A stretch of 64,000 bases of DNA from CALCKU01 sp964607445 (GCA_964607445.1 CAZSKN010000003.1:118341-182340), one strand, 5' to 3'. Shown: positions 34,183 to 43,612, counted from the stretch's first letter. The notes: a model not told the origin generated them from the sequence alone. Made by a program: numbers and translations.

Positions 34183-35559
34183 ATGGCTGCTGTTTCGAGT
34201 GCGGGTACTGCACAATGGTCATCGCGATTTGCATTCATAATGGCTGCTGTAGGCTCATCTGTGGGTCTCGGGAATTTATGGCGATTTTCAGCAGAAGCCG
34301 GGTCTAATGGCGGCGGCGCCTTTATTATCATTTATCTGGCTTGTGTGCTTTTTGTCGGGATTCCCGTTTTAATGAGTGAATATTTAATGGGCCGCGCCGG
34401 ACAAGCCGCGAGTGCGGTCATTTCTGTAGAAGATTTGGCAAGCCGTAGTCAGGTATCAAAAAACTGGGCGTCTTCCGCTTGGGTCGGGATGATTGCCTCT
34501 TTTTTGATCGTAAGTTTTTATTGCGTCGTGGCGGCTTGGGTTATGGCCTATATCCCGAAGTTTCTTGGCGGGGCTTTTGATGGCCAAACGCCTGATCAAA
34601 TCGCAGATCAATTTGCCGGAGAAGGCGGTCTTATCTCTACACCGGCTAAGGTAATCCCATGGTTTTTAATCTTTGCCTTTCTGACAACATGGTTGGTTTC
34701 ACGCGGGGTGAATGCGGGTATTGAAATGGCGGCGAAAATTCTAATGCCAATTTTCTTTGTCTTATTGGCGAGTCTATCTATCTATGGGGTCATAACGGGT
34801 TTGTCTTCTGGCGGTACAGTCAAGGCTGTCAACTTCCTTTTTTCTCCGGATTTTTCAAAAATTAACGGAGACGTTGCCGCGAGCGCATTGGGTCAGGCGT
34901 GTTTTTCACTCGGAATTGGCAGCGCGATTATGATTACCTATGGATCTTATTTGCCCAGTAATGTGAGCATTCCCAAAGCGGCCCTCACCGTAGGGTTTGT
35001 GGATACGATCGTGGCAATGGTTGCTGGTTTTGCCATATTCCCGATTATGTTTACCTATGGTCTAAACCCAGGAGCTGGCGCTGGGATATTCTTTATCAGC
35101 TTACCCACGGCGCTCTCGGCTGCCCCCGGCGGTAATCTTATCGGAGGTACATTCTTCTTTCTGGCTATTTTTGCAGCCCTAACGTCTTCGATTTCATTAT
35201 TGGAACCGATTGCCGCTTGGGTCTCTGAAAAGTTCTCTATAACGAAAGCCAAAGCGTCTTGGATTATGGGAGGTCTGATGACGGTTCTTGGGTTTGTCTT
35301 TATTTTCCATCAATCAGTTTTCAACTTTGTTGATACCGGGTTAACGGGGCCGATTATGCTGCCGTTATCGGCGCTGTTAGTCGTCGTGTTTACAGGGTGG
35401 CGTTTGGATAAATCTATATTAAACGGACAAATTTCGGGAGATGGCGAGGCGCTTGGGCGCGTTTTATTATTCCTAACGAAATATGTTGCACCGGGGTTTG
35501 TATGTATTGTTCTGGGGCTAGGAATTTGGGAAAATCCTTATTTTGGCTTTTCCGGATAG
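34183..35559 (+). CDS. Sodium:neurotransmitter symporter (NSS) family transporter
   Basis: A 458-residue inner-membrane protein of eleven to twelve helices. The first helix carries the NSS signature GSSVGLGNLWRFSAEAGSNGGGAF, the unwound substrate and sodium site. GSYLPSNVSIPKAALTV marks the later intracellular gate. Bacterial relatives (LeuT, TnaT, MhsT) import amino acids with sodium, which fits a marine host. Substrate undetermined. A ribosome site (AAGG) lies before the ATG. Confidence 0.93.
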   Translation: MAAVSSAGTAQWSSRFAFIMAAVGSSVGLGNLWRFSAEAGSNGGGAFIIIYLACVLFVGIPVLMSEYLMGRAGQAASAVISVEDLASRSQVSKNWASSAWVGMIASFLIVSFYCVVAAWVMAYIPKFLGGAFDGQTPDQIADQFAGEGGLISTPAKVIPWFLIFAFLTTWLVSRGVNAGIEMAAKILMPIFFVLLASLSIYGVITGLSSGGTVKAVNFLFSPDFSKINGDVAASALGQACFSLGIGSAIMITYGSYLPSNVSIPKAALTVGFVDTIVAMVAGFAIFPIMFTYGLNPGAGAGIFFISLPTALSAAPGGNLIGGTFFFLAIFAALTSSISLLEPIAAWVSEKFSITKAKASWIMGGLMTVLGFVFIFHQSVFNFVDTGLTGPIMLPLSALLVVVFTGWRLDKSILNGQISGDGEALGRVLLFLTKYVAPGFVCIVLGLGIWENPYFGFSG

Positions 35560-35745
35560 GCACAAAATTTCACCGTTTTTTACAATGTTTATTACAAATA
35601 GGACAGGCGTGATACTGAGGCTTGCATCAAAAAATATCCTCGCTTACGACAAATCTGCGAGATGTTCAGACAATATTCAATATAGCACGTTATAGAAGGC
35701 TGACTCACAACAGGGCTTTGGGCCTGGAGAGGACTGGAAGATATT

Positions 35746-36369
35746 ATGGGCACTAAATTTTTGCTCACATTTGCAACTGCGATTTGCCTCTCGGGCTGTG
35801 CTACGGTTGATTTGGCTGACGTTGCCGCGTCGAATTCGGCTTTTTCACGCCCTTCCATTGAGAAAAATGTTGTAGAGCGCGCCGCAGGCCGACTTTATGC
35901 TCTGTTTACGAATAAAGGGTGGAGTGCCAAAAAATCGAGTAATCGCGTCAAGCTTACTGCGAATGTTTTATTAAACGGGTTGGAAAAACAAGATATTTCA
36001 TCCCCGCTTGCTGAAAATGCCTATGTTAGATCAGTTACGTCTTTGGCGAACATACAATCTGATATTGCTCTGGCAAAAGCGCAGGTAGAACAAACGACAA
36101 AAGCCGCCGAGATATATTTGGCTGTTGCGCCCGAAGACCGGGCCTTAAATCCAGAATTGGTTAGTCTTGAACGGGCGTTGATCGCGGGTCGGGATGCGGA
36201 AACAATATTTAGGTCCGCATGTCTCAAATTTGGTGAAACGGCGATGTTGACTGATCTCGTTGTTTTTGAAAATTCTGTTGATGCTCTGAGTGAAGTCACA
36301 AATAAATTTGGAATACGGGTCAGAAATATAACTCCTCAAACCTCTACATCTGCAAAGAACACTTCTTAA
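35746..36369 (+). CDS. Lipoprotein of unknown function
   Basis: 207 residues with a clear lipobox signal peptide (LLTFATAICLSGCATVDLAD). The mature part is mostly helical and Ala-rich, with a region near 100-125 (SDIALAKAQVEQTTKAAEIYL) that could form a coiled coil. No catalytic motif is visible. It stands alone between the NSS transporter and the convergent epimerase. The 186 bases before it hold no other gene. Confidence 0.7.
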   Translation: MGTKFLLTFATAICLSGCATVDLADVAASNSAFSRPSIEKNVVERAAGRLYALFTNKGWSAKKSSNRVKLTANVLLNGLEKQDISSPLAENAYVRSVTSLANIQSDIALAKAQVEQTTKAAEIYLAVAPEDRALNPELVSLERALIAGRDAETIFRSACLKFGETAMLTDLVVFENSVDALSEVTNKFGIRVRNITPQTSTSAKNTS

Positions 36370-36376
36370 ACGCTCA

Positions 36377-36409
36377 GCTATCCCCATAAGGCGAAGGCTA
36401 TCCCCATAA
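36377..36409. repeat. 13-base direct repeat at the end of the epimerase gene
   Basis: GCTATCCCCATAA occurs at 36377-36389 and again at 36397-36409, a 20-base period. The second copy contains the stop codon of the epimerase (minus strand, 36398-36400). It looks like a small tandem duplication. Confidence 0.7.
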
Positions 36410-37390
36410 TTGAGGTTCTGGCGGATAAATTTGCGCCTTGTAATAAAGCAAACCGTTTTGAATATCCTCGGATAGTAAAAGCGGGCCGTCCAGATCAATA
36501 AAATGCGCAAAACTTTCCAACATCATCATAGGCGCCATGGCCAAGCTCGACCCGACCATACATCCGGCCATAATGTCGAACCCTTTGTCTTTTGCGGCCT
36601 GCATTAGGTCTAATCCGGCACTCAAGCCGCCACATTTATCTAGTTTAACATTTACGGCCCTGTAGCCAGCCGTCCATAATTTTTCCAAATCGTCAATTGT
36701 ATGCAATGATTCATCGGCGCAAATGGTTATATCGCCGGGTTTATGCGGTGGCAGGTTTGAAAAATCCTGAGCGGGAAGCGGTTGTTCTATCAACAGGGTT
36801 GACGTGTGTTTGAGTATATTTTGCAATTCAGCGGTTTGCGACGGGGTTAAAGCCTCATTGGCATCAAGGATAAGCTCGGCATCGGGGCGCGCCTCTAAAA
36901 CGGCCAGAACGGCTGGAATAGCGGCGTCTCCACCGATTTTTATTTTTAAAAGAGGATAGTCTTTGGCTGCTATGGCTGCTTTTGCCATGTGTGAAGGCGT
37001 GTCCATAGACACGGTATAGGCCGTGATACGGGGCCGCGGGGCGGGAAGGTTCAGCATATCCCAAACCGGCCTGTTTTCTTGCTTGGCTCTGAGGTCCCAT
37101 AGAGCACAGTCAAGGACATTGCGTGCGGCACCCGCCGGGAGGCGGGTTTGTAAACCTTCCAGCGTTAAGCCGGATTCAATGTCTGCGCGTAAAGTTTCAA
37201 TCTGTGCTGTAACAGACGCTTGGGTTTCCCTATAGCGCGCATAGGGGCGGCATTCGGCCTGACCTTTTTTACCATTTTCATAAATTTCGACACTCAAAAC
37301 AGGAATGTGCTTGAGTTGGCTTCTGGAAATTCGGAAAGAACCGTCCACAGGCCAATCCTTTTGAATAATTTTTATTTGTCGCAAATCCAT
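36398..37390 (-). CDS. L-Ala-D/L-Glu (dipeptide) epimerase, enolase superfamily
   Basis: 330 residues with the muconate-lactonizing subgroup pattern: LLKIKIGG (catalytic KxK), ELILDANEALT (metal Asp), LLIEQPLP (metal Glu), CADES (metal Asp) and NVKLDKCGG (second catalytic Lys). This subgroup epimerises L-Ala-D-Glu from murein peptides to L-Ala-L-Glu for recycling, consistent with the wall-related genes around it. It is divergent from the mla operon with 43 bases between the starts. Confidence 0.9.
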   Translation of the reverse strand: MDLRQIKIIQKDWPVDGSFRISRSQLKHIPVLSVEIYENGKKGQAECRPYARYRETQASVTAQIETLRADIESGLTLEGLQTRLPAGAARNVLDCALWDLRAKQENRPVWDMLNLPAPRPRITAYTVSMDTPSHMAKAAIAAKDYPLLKIKIGGDAAIPAVLAVLEARPDAELILDANEALTPSQTAELQNILKHTSTLLIEQPLPAQDFSNLPPHKPGDITICADESLHTIDDLEKLWTAGYRAVNVKLDKCGGLSAGLDLMQAAKDKGFDIMAGCMVGSSLAMAPMMMLESFAHFIDLDGPLLLSEDIQNGLLYYKAQIYPPEPQLWG

Positions 37391-37433
37391 TCCTTTACTT
37401 GACGTGGCGGCCTAGGATTTGCACCTTAAGCCC

Positions 37434-38588
37434 ATGTCAGAATTAGAAAAGACAGTTTTGCACCATGTTCCTACCTTTTCGTTACACCAAAACGAAAATG
37501 TCTTAAGCGTGATTGGCTATGGCGATTGGACCGTCGGCACCATTGGCTCTATCGAGCCAGATTTTTCCAAGGCTACAGATAGTTACGAATACGATACTGT
37601 CAGATTTGATTTTGGCGGCGTCACGCGATTAGATACGGCAGGCGCTTATACATTTGCGCGCGCTATCAGATGCGGCCCAGGAAAATGCTATGACTGGGAC
37701 ATTGCTTCGGCCACGTCCGGCAAACGCACTTTGATAACAGCTGCCGCAGATGCTGTTATGGGGCGTCCACCCAAGGAAACCCGGCCATGGTATGACATGT
37801 TTTCAAGATTAGGGCAGGCAACCACAAGGGCCTGTAGCGAAGCCTATGATACGGCCGCCTTTACCGGGCGGTTCTTTATGGTCTTGATCGCGTCGATTTT
37901 GAATCCAACGCGGTTTCGGTGGAAATCAATCGTTGCGCTTATTGAAGATGTCGGGTTGAACGCGGCGCCAATTATAATGTTACTGAGTTTCTTTATTGGC
38001 GCGGTAATTGCCTTTATGGGCGCCAATCTATTGGCCTCGTTCGGGGCGCAAATATTTATGGTCGATCTTGTCGGGTTTTCGGTTCTGCGCGAATTTGCGG
38101 TTCTCATTACCGCGATCATGTTGGCGGGACGCTCAGATTCGGCATTTACAGCGCAAATCGGGGCCATGCAAATGCGTCAGGAAGTCGATGCTATGCAGGT
38201 TATTGGCCTTGACCGTTACGAAACTTTGGTGATTCCGCGCGCTATTGCGTGTTTGGTATCGGCGCCGATACTTACATTTGCGGCAATGATGTCCGGCCTC
38301 GGCGGGGGGATGATTGTGGCATGGTTCGGCCCGACGGATATTTCCCCTATCTTGTTTTTTGCCCGAATGCGCGAAACTGTTGCTATCAATAATTTCTGGG
38401 TGGGAATTGTTAAAGCGCCATTCTTTGCTTTGATTATTGCCATTATTGGTTGCCGTCAGGGGCTTGCCGTGACAGGCAGCGTTGAATCCCTTGGCTCACG
38501 TACGACCTCTAGCGTGGTGCAGGCGATATTTTCCGTTATTGTTATGGATGCAATTTTTGCCATGTTGTTTTTGGAAATGGGCGTATAA
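37434..38588 (+). CDS. mlaE: Mla-type lipid ABC transporter permease with N-terminal STAS domain
   Basis: 384 residues from ATG 37434. The first ~115 residues form a STAS-like domain (VRFDFGGVTRLDTAGAYTFARAI), the role played by separate MlaB in E. coli. The MlaE permease follows, with five to six helices, FIGAVIAFMGANLL and the conserved coupling region AGRSDSAFTAQIGAMQMRQEVDA. It moves phospholipids between inner and outer membranes. The stop overlaps the next start (TAATG). An in-frame TTG at 37419 is a poorer start. Confidence 0.93.
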   Translation: MSELEKTVLHHVPTFSLHQNENVLSVIGYGDWTVGTIGSIEPDFSKATDSYEYDTVRFDFGGVTRLDTAGAYTFARAIRCGPGKCYDWDIASATSGKRTLITAAADAVMGRPPKETRPWYDMFSRLGQATTRACSEAYDTAAFTGRFFMVLIASILNPTRFRWKSIVALIEDVGLNAAPIIMLLSFFIGAVIAFMGANLLASFGAQIFMVDLVGFSVLREFAVLITAIMLAGRSDSAFTAQIGAMQMRQEVDAMQVIGLDRYETLVIPRAIACLVSAPILTFAAMMSGLGGGMIVAWFGPTDISPILFFARMRETVAINNFWVGIVKAPFFALIIAIIGCRQGLAVTGSVESLGSRTTSSVVQAIFSVIVMDAIFAMLFLEMGV

Positions 38589-39394
38589 TGGACGGTATAC
38601 CCTTAATAAATATAGACCGCGCGCCGCCGATCACAGCACTGAATATTAAAACTCAATTCGGGGTGAATGTGATTCATGAAAACTTGAATTTTGAAGTGCA
38701 ACACGGCGAAATTGTAGGCCTTGTCGGCGGATCTGGCGCTGGGAAATCTGTTCTTCTAAACACACTCTTGGGGCTTAAAAACCCTGAAGGGGGACAAGTG
38801 CTTTATTACGGGGAAGATCGTCATAATCTGGATAAAGCGTCTCGCAATGAAATAAACAATAAAATGGGTGTATTGTTTCAGGGCGGCGCTTTATTTTCCG
38901 CATTGACAGTGCGTGAAAATATAATGGTCCCATTACGAGAACATACAAATCTGTCGCTCAAACTTATGCGCGAACTGGCTGATATGAAAATACATATGGT
39001 TGGACTTCCAGCCCATGCCGCGACATTATTTCCTTCAGATCTCTCTGGCGGGATGCAAAAACGTGCCGGGCTGGCCCGTGCCTTGGCGCTCGATCCGGGG
39101 CTTTTATTTTTAGATGAACCCACCGCCGGGCTTGATCCGATCGGCGCGTCCGCATTTGATGATTTGATACTGGGACTGCGCGAAGCCATGGATTTAACAG
39201 TCTTGATGATTACCCATGATTTGGATAGTTTATTTACAATATGTGACCGGGTGGCTGTTTTAGTTGATAAACATATTGCAATAGCGGATAGCTTGCCAAA
39301 TGTATTGGCGTTCGATCACCCCTGGGTGAGTGAATATTTCGGGGGGCCACGGGCTCGGGCGGCTCACACCGCAAAAGAAAAGGTCGATGGATAA
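38588..39394 (+). CDS. mlaF: Mla-type ABC transporter ATPase
   Basis: A 268-residue ATP-binding subunit: Walker A GGSGAGKSVLLNTLLGL, a Q-loop near VLFQGGALF, signature SDLSGGMQKRAGLARAL, Walker B LLFLDEPTAGLDP and H-loop ITHDL. VLFQGGALFSALTV is typical of MlaF. Its ATG overlaps the mlaE stop by a base, and its 3' end overlaps the next gene's start. Confidence 0.95.
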   Translation: MDGIPLINIDRAPPITALNIKTQFGVNVIHENLNFEVQHGEIVGLVGGSGAGKSVLLNTLLGLKNPEGGQVLYYGEDRHNLDKASRNEINNKMGVLFQGGALFSALTVRENIMVPLREHTNLSLKLMRELADMKIHMVGLPAHAATLFPSDLSGGMQKRAGLARALALDPGLLFLDEPTAGLDPIGASAFDDLILGLREAMDLTVLMITHDLDSLFTICDRVAVLVDKHIAIADSLPNVLAFDHPWVSEYFGGPRARAAHTAKEKVDG

Positions 39395-40373
39395 TATGGA
39401 AAGCAAAGCACATTACGCCTTAATTGGCATTTTTGTATTCATCTCCTTTGTATTGGCAATATGCTTTGTGGCGTGGCTGTCCAATGCTCAATTTGATCAA
39501 CAATTTGAAAATTATGAGGTTACATTTAACGGCCCTGTGCGGGGAATGTCGCAAGGTAGCGAGGTTCGGTTTAACGGGCTGCGTGTGGGCGAAGTCACGA
39601 AGTTAAGTCTCGACCCTAATGACTCGAGTTCAGTTGTCGCGAGCATTCAAGTGACAAGCGATACGCCCGTGCATACCAATAGTTATGCCCAATTGGAACC
39701 TTTGGGCTTGACGGGGCAGAACTATATACAGATTTTTTCAGGAGGTGAGGACTTTCCGCTCTTACGGGATTTGCCCGGACGGGACACCTACCGGATACCG
39801 GGACGTATGAGCCAAATTGACAGTTTCGTTGAAGGCGGAAGCTCTGTGATCGAAAGCGCCCAATTTGCCTTAGGACGGGTGAATGCTGTTTTATCAGAAG
39901 AGGCGATAGATGATTTTCACGGGATATTGGCCAATATTAATACCTTGTCGGGGAAATTGGCTGAGGCCGAGATCGACTCAGACCTTGTGAGCCGCGTTTT
40001 GGTATCATTTGAAGCGGCGGCTATTGATGTTTCCGCGGCCTCAAAAGCTGTTGATGCGGCGGCAAGTGAGATGCAAGGACTCGTAAAGACGGATGTACGG
40101 GCCTTTATTGAACGGGCTGAAAAATCTTTAACCGAGGTTGATAGTGCATTATCGAGTTTTACAGGATTTGCAGATGGGGGGCGCAAGCTCACCGTTGATG
40201 CCAGCGATGCGATTAATCGGCTATCCAATTCCGGTATAACTGATATTGAAGAAACCACAGATGCCCTGCGCCAATTAATGATAACGTTAAACCGCATTGC
40301 CGATGGTATAGATCAAAATCCCACCGGATTTATTGTGGGAACGAAGAAACAAAAGGTGGAGTTGCCACAATGA
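39387..40373 (+). CDS. mlaD: MlaD family MCE-domain lipid-binding protein
   Basis: 328 residues from ATG 39387, which overlaps the mlaF stop. One N-terminal membrane helix (ALIGIFVFISFVLAICFVAW) and an MCE domain (YEVTFNGPVRGMSQGSEVRFNGLRVGEV) are followed by a long helical, Ala/Ser-rich C-terminal region (about 160-300), longer than in E. coli MlaD. It forms the periplasmic hexameric ring of the transporter. An ATG at 39396 (MESKAHYAL) is an alternative start. Confidence 0.92.
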   Translation: MDNMESKAHYALIGIFVFISFVLAICFVAWLSNAQFDQQFENYEVTFNGPVRGMSQGSEVRFNGLRVGEVTKLSLDPNDSSSVVASIQVTSDTPVHTNSYAQLEPLGLTGQNYIQIFSGGEDFPLLRDLPGRDTYRIPGRMSQIDSFVEGGSSVIESAQFALGRVNAVLSEEAIDDFHGILANINTLSGKLAEAEIDSDLVSRVLVSFEAAAIDVSAASKAVDAAASEMQGLVKTDVRAFIERAEKSLTEVDSALSSFTGFADGGRKLTVDASDAINRLSNSGITDIEETTDALRQLMITLNRIADGIDQNPTGFIVGTKKQKVELPQ

Positions 40374-41074
40374 TACAGTCGCGCCTATCCTGTGAGAAGC
40401 CTGAGTTCACCATCAACAAGGCTGCCAAAAATACGGTCAAGCGGGGCGCGTCTTTGGCGGCTGTCTTACTGTGTCTAAGCGGGATGTCCGCATGCGTATC
40501 TCTTTTACCCGAAGCCGCGCCTGCGGATATTGTATATCGTCTACACTCAACCGACATTGCCGTGAATGCTATAAAAAACGCACCAACAGTTCGGATTGAT
40601 CGTCCGGTCGTGGCCACCGCTTTGCGCGGAAAAGATATTATTGTCTCGCAAGCCAACGGGTCTCTTTCAAGTGCGATGGGAGCCCAATGGGCGGATCCTG
40701 TGCCGACTCTTATACAACGCTCGTTATTCAATGTCTTAGCGGGAGAAGAGGGTGTCATCGGTGTTCTACCCAATTCAGGTGCGCGTCCGCAATATCGTGT
40801 GAGCTTGAATGTTGTAAAATTTGAAGCCCACTTTGATCGCGGACAGTCCCAAGCGCCACTGGCGATAGCCAATTATAGCGTTGTATTATCAGATGCTTCT
40901 AGCCGCGACCTTATTGGAACCTATTCTGTGAATAAATCCGTGAGAGCAACTGCAGGACGCGTATCCTCCATCGTTAGCGCGAAAAGTCAGGCTAATCAGC
41001 AAGCTTTAGACGAGATTTCCGATTGGGTGATGGGGGAGTTGACCATCGGAAAACGAGTTCTAAACGCGGGCTAG
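40370..41074 (+). CDS. ABC transport auxiliary lipoprotein (PqiC-like)
   Basis: 234 residues; the ATG overlaps the mlaD stop by four bases. A basic N-terminus of ~25 residues leads into a lipobox signal (AAVLLCLSGMSACVS). The mature part matches the ABC_trans_aux pattern (YRL near the start, then VRIDRPVVATALRGKDIIVS and QWADPVPTLIQRSLFNVL). Such lipoproteins are thought to connect the MCE assembly to the outer membrane. There is no mlaC gene in this operon. Its TAG abuts the stop of the next gene on the other strand. Confidence 0.88.
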   Translation: MIQSRLSCEKPEFTINKAAKNTVKRGASLAAVLLCLSGMSACVSLLPEAAPADIVYRLHSTDIAVNAIKNAPTVRIDRPVVATALRGKDIIVSQANGSLSSAMGAQWADPVPTLIQRSLFNVLAGEEGVIGVLPNSGARPQYRVSLNVVKFEAHFDRGQSQAPLAIANYSVVLSDASSRDLIGTYSVNKSVRATAGRVSSIVSAKSQANQQALDEISDWVMGELTIGKRVLNAG

Positions 41075-41080
41075 CTAGCC
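41069..41080. repeat. 12-base palindrome containing two abutting stop codons
   Basis: GGCTAGCTAGCC is a perfect palindrome. It contains the TAG of the auxiliary lipoprotein (41072-41074, plus) directly followed by the TAG of the coiled-coil gene (41075-41077, minus), so the two convergent genes have no intergenic base. No T-run follows, so it is not a normal terminator. Confidence 0.8.
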
Positions 41081-43612
41081 ATTTAGCGCAGCGTCACATA
41101 ATAAATAAGCGCGCCCGGTTTCACTCTCAAGCTTAGTGCGTATGGCTTCGCGATCTTCAGATATAGCATTTAAACGGGCTTGATATTGCGAGGTAAAGGC
41201 CCGCATATCAGATTTAAATTCCATATTCGTTTCCAGCGCTTCTCTTAAATGTTGCACAGGTTCGGATAAGCGATGAGAGATAGCTTGGCTCATTGCCATG
41301 GGGCCTTTGGATTTTCGTGCATTGGTCGCTTCGATTATACATCCATCATCGACAATCGCGCCCGGTGTCAGGCCCATGCCTGACAATGTCACGATGATTT
41401 GGGTTTCGTTAACATGCGCGGATTGGGACGCATCATGTTGAGAGCCGTCGACAGGTGGTGTTGTAGGAGTTGTGCCGGAGTAAGACTTGTCGCCACCGGG
41501 AATTAAACCGCGCCAATTCCAGCGTGCGCGTCCGCGTATACGGGGCGTATTGGCCTCGGCAGAGCGCGGTATATCATGAGTTCGGGGGTGTTGCGGCGGC
41601 GAGAGCGTTTGCGATACTGGGGTTTGTTGGGAGGTTTTGGGCGTGTGCGTATTTTCAGGATCAAATTGCGTTAAATGTGCATTTTTATCAGGCCTGACAA
41701 TATCTTTGGGTATATCTACCGGTTCGACATCGAGCTCAAGATTGTTGAGCGCGTCCAAGTCATCATATTGCAAAACGACATCAGGAATGTCTTTGGATGT
41801 GACTTCAGAGGTAATGGAAAAGGGGGATGGGTCGTCAAATCGTGGCGGTTCGACTGGCGGAAAATCGTTTTCAAGAGGTTTAATGCGTAAAAGCCCACGT
41901 CGCTTGCGCTTTTTGGGCAATGGTTTTTCGGGTTTTGTTCTGAGAGTCGGGATATCTTGTGGTGAGGATTGCGGTGCGGTAGCTGAGTTTTGCAACCGGT
42001 TTTGTAAAGCCGCCATATCGGTTTCGATGCGGGAAATTTCTTTGCGGGTTTGGGCCAAGCTATTTTGCACACGACGCGAAGCGGTTTCGCTAATACTTTC
42101 GGCGCGAGCATTGGAATATTTGACCATGTCTTCCATTTCGGCAAAGCGTTGTGTAACCGCGCTATCCGTAAAACGTGCGGCTTTGGCTAAGGCTTCGACC
42201 GTTTCCTGACCGGATTGGCTCGCTTTCGTCAGGCTTTGTGCGCTAACTTGCGCCGAAAGTGATACGTCTCGCATTTTCGATAATCGGGCCTCTAGTGACA
42301 CGCCTAAATTTTCTTGTTCATCACGTAACTGCTCGATCATAGATGCCAGCTCGGTTGCATGTTTGCGATATACTGTATCCAAATCAGAGGAGCGATCGGT
42401 AATGATTTTCCCTAAACGTTCAATTTCATTATGGCTATCTTTAAGCGAGTTTGCTGCGTCTAGAGAATTGCTTCGGAGTAGATCGGAGGCCGCATTAATT
42501 TTCGCCGCGGCACCTTCGACACTCACGCGGGCCTCTTCGATTTTCTGTCCGGAGGTTTTTGTCACAGATGTTAAATTTTGCATATGTTGATTAAATGTCT
42601 TATTGAGATCAACCATACGGGCATCGTAAAGACCGGATATATTTTCTAATCCAACACTTTGTTCGCTTAATGTCAGCGCGACTTTTGTCGCCATAGTTTC
42701 TGTGTCTAAATTTGACGCGGCGATAGATTTAATCTGCGTTTGTAATGTCGTTTCCAATGTCCGAAGGCGCGAAAGCGCCATATCAATTCGGGCGTCAACA
42801 CCATCGATTTCTGTCGCGATCGCTGCACTCATAATGGCTGTTTTGCTGACAGCGCTGACGTCGGCTTGTGATACATCCTGCGCGGCTTTGGCCAAATTAT
42901 GTGCCTGTTGCGAAACTTTGGCGAGTTGTTTGAACGCAAAACCTGTCAGCGCCAACATAAGAACAGGAAACAGTACGAGGAGGGCTAACCCGGTCATTTG
43001 TACAGGGCTGAGCGATTTGAGGTTTAAACCTAAATCAAAATATCCAAATGCCATTATCGCAGCCGTAATAAGCCAGCCAAGACAGGCGAGTGCAGTTACC
43101 CACCCCATCCAACGGTAAGACGGTGCGTCGATGTCATCCGTATAATACGACTTGCGGGTAATAAAACCAGGTACGGCGTCAAAACTATCGGACGGTTTAG
43201 CCGCAGTAATGGCGGAGGGCTTATCCGAGGCAGACGTCCCATCACGGCTTTGCGCGGATCTCGAAGCTACAGGGGTGACGGAGGTAATAATCGGCTTATG
43301 ATCATCTTTTGGAACTATATTTGTGTCAGAGGCCTGCGTGTCTGGCACCGATATGCTGTCTTTTATGGTGTCCTCTATTACGCTGTCCTCGATATTTTCA
43401 TCTTGTCCTATATCTTGGGGCGCAGATATATCCGTATCTTCGATTTCCCGGATTGTATCGGGTGTCAGTTCCAATGGTGCTTGCGAATCTTTCCTATCTT
43501 TAGGGTCTAATTCGTCGTGTACCGTCGGTAAAATCGGTGTGAGGCCAAGAGACGAAATGATAGTTTCGTCTTCAGGGTCGATGCTTTTAATTTTCTTAAA
43601 AATACTGGCCAA
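41075..43612 (-). CDS. Membrane-anchored coiled-coil protein, TipN-like polarity factor candidate
   Basis: 845 residues in this order: an acidic disordered N-terminus (1-165); two membrane helices (about 169-192 and 206-227); a long Ala/Ser/Thr/Glu coiled coil (about 230-545); a basic/Pro-rich linker (KPLPKKRKRRGLLRIKPLEN); an acidic stretch; an Arg-rich patch; and a conserved-looking C-terminal domain (about 745-845) ending ETGRAYLLCDAALNG. Two membrane segments followed by a long cytoplasmic coiled coil and a short terminal domain is the architecture of the Caulobacter new-pole marker TipN (about 888 residues). The assignment rests on architecture and a remembered C-terminal resemblance, so it is tentative. 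It stands alone. Confidence 0.6.
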   Translation of the reverse strand: MASIFKKIKSIDPEDETIISSLGLTPILPTVHDELDPKDRKDSQAPLELTPDTIREIEDTDISAPQDIGQDENIEDSVIEDTIKDSISVPDTQASDTNIVPKDDHKPIITSVTPVASRSAQSRDGTSASDKPSAITAAKPSDSFDAVPGFITRKSYYTDDIDAPSYRWMGWVTALACLGWLITAAIMAFGYFDLGLNLKSLSPVQMTGLALLVLFPVLMLALTGFAFKQLAKVSQQAHNLAKAAQDVSQADVSAVSKTAIMSAAIATEIDGVDARIDMALSRLRTLETTLQTQIKSIAASNLDTETMATKVALTLSEQSVGLENISGLYDARMVDLNKTFNQHMQNLTSVTKTSGQKIEEARVSVEGAAAKINAASDLLRSNSLDAANSLKDSHNEIERLGKIITDRSSDLDTVYRKHATELASMIEQLRDEQENLGVSLEARLSKMRDVSLSAQVSAQSLTKASQSGQETVEALAKAARFTDSAVTQRFAEMEDMVKYSNARAESISETASRRVQNSLAQTRKEISRIETDMAALQNRLQNSATAPQSSPQDIPTLRTKPEKPLPKKRKRRGLLRIKPLENDFPPVEPPRFDDPSPFSITSEVTSKDIPDVVLQYDDLDALNNLELDVEPVDIPKDIVRPDKNAHLTQFDPENTHTPKTSQQTPVSQTLSPPQHPRTHDIPRSAEANTPRIRGRARWNWRGLIPGGDKSYSGTTPTTPPVDGSQHDASQSAHVNETQIIVTLSGMGLTPGAIVDDGCIIEATNARKSKGPMAMSQAISHRLSEPVQHLREALETNMEFKSDMRAFTSQYQARLNAISEDREAIRTKLESETGRAYLLCDAALNG

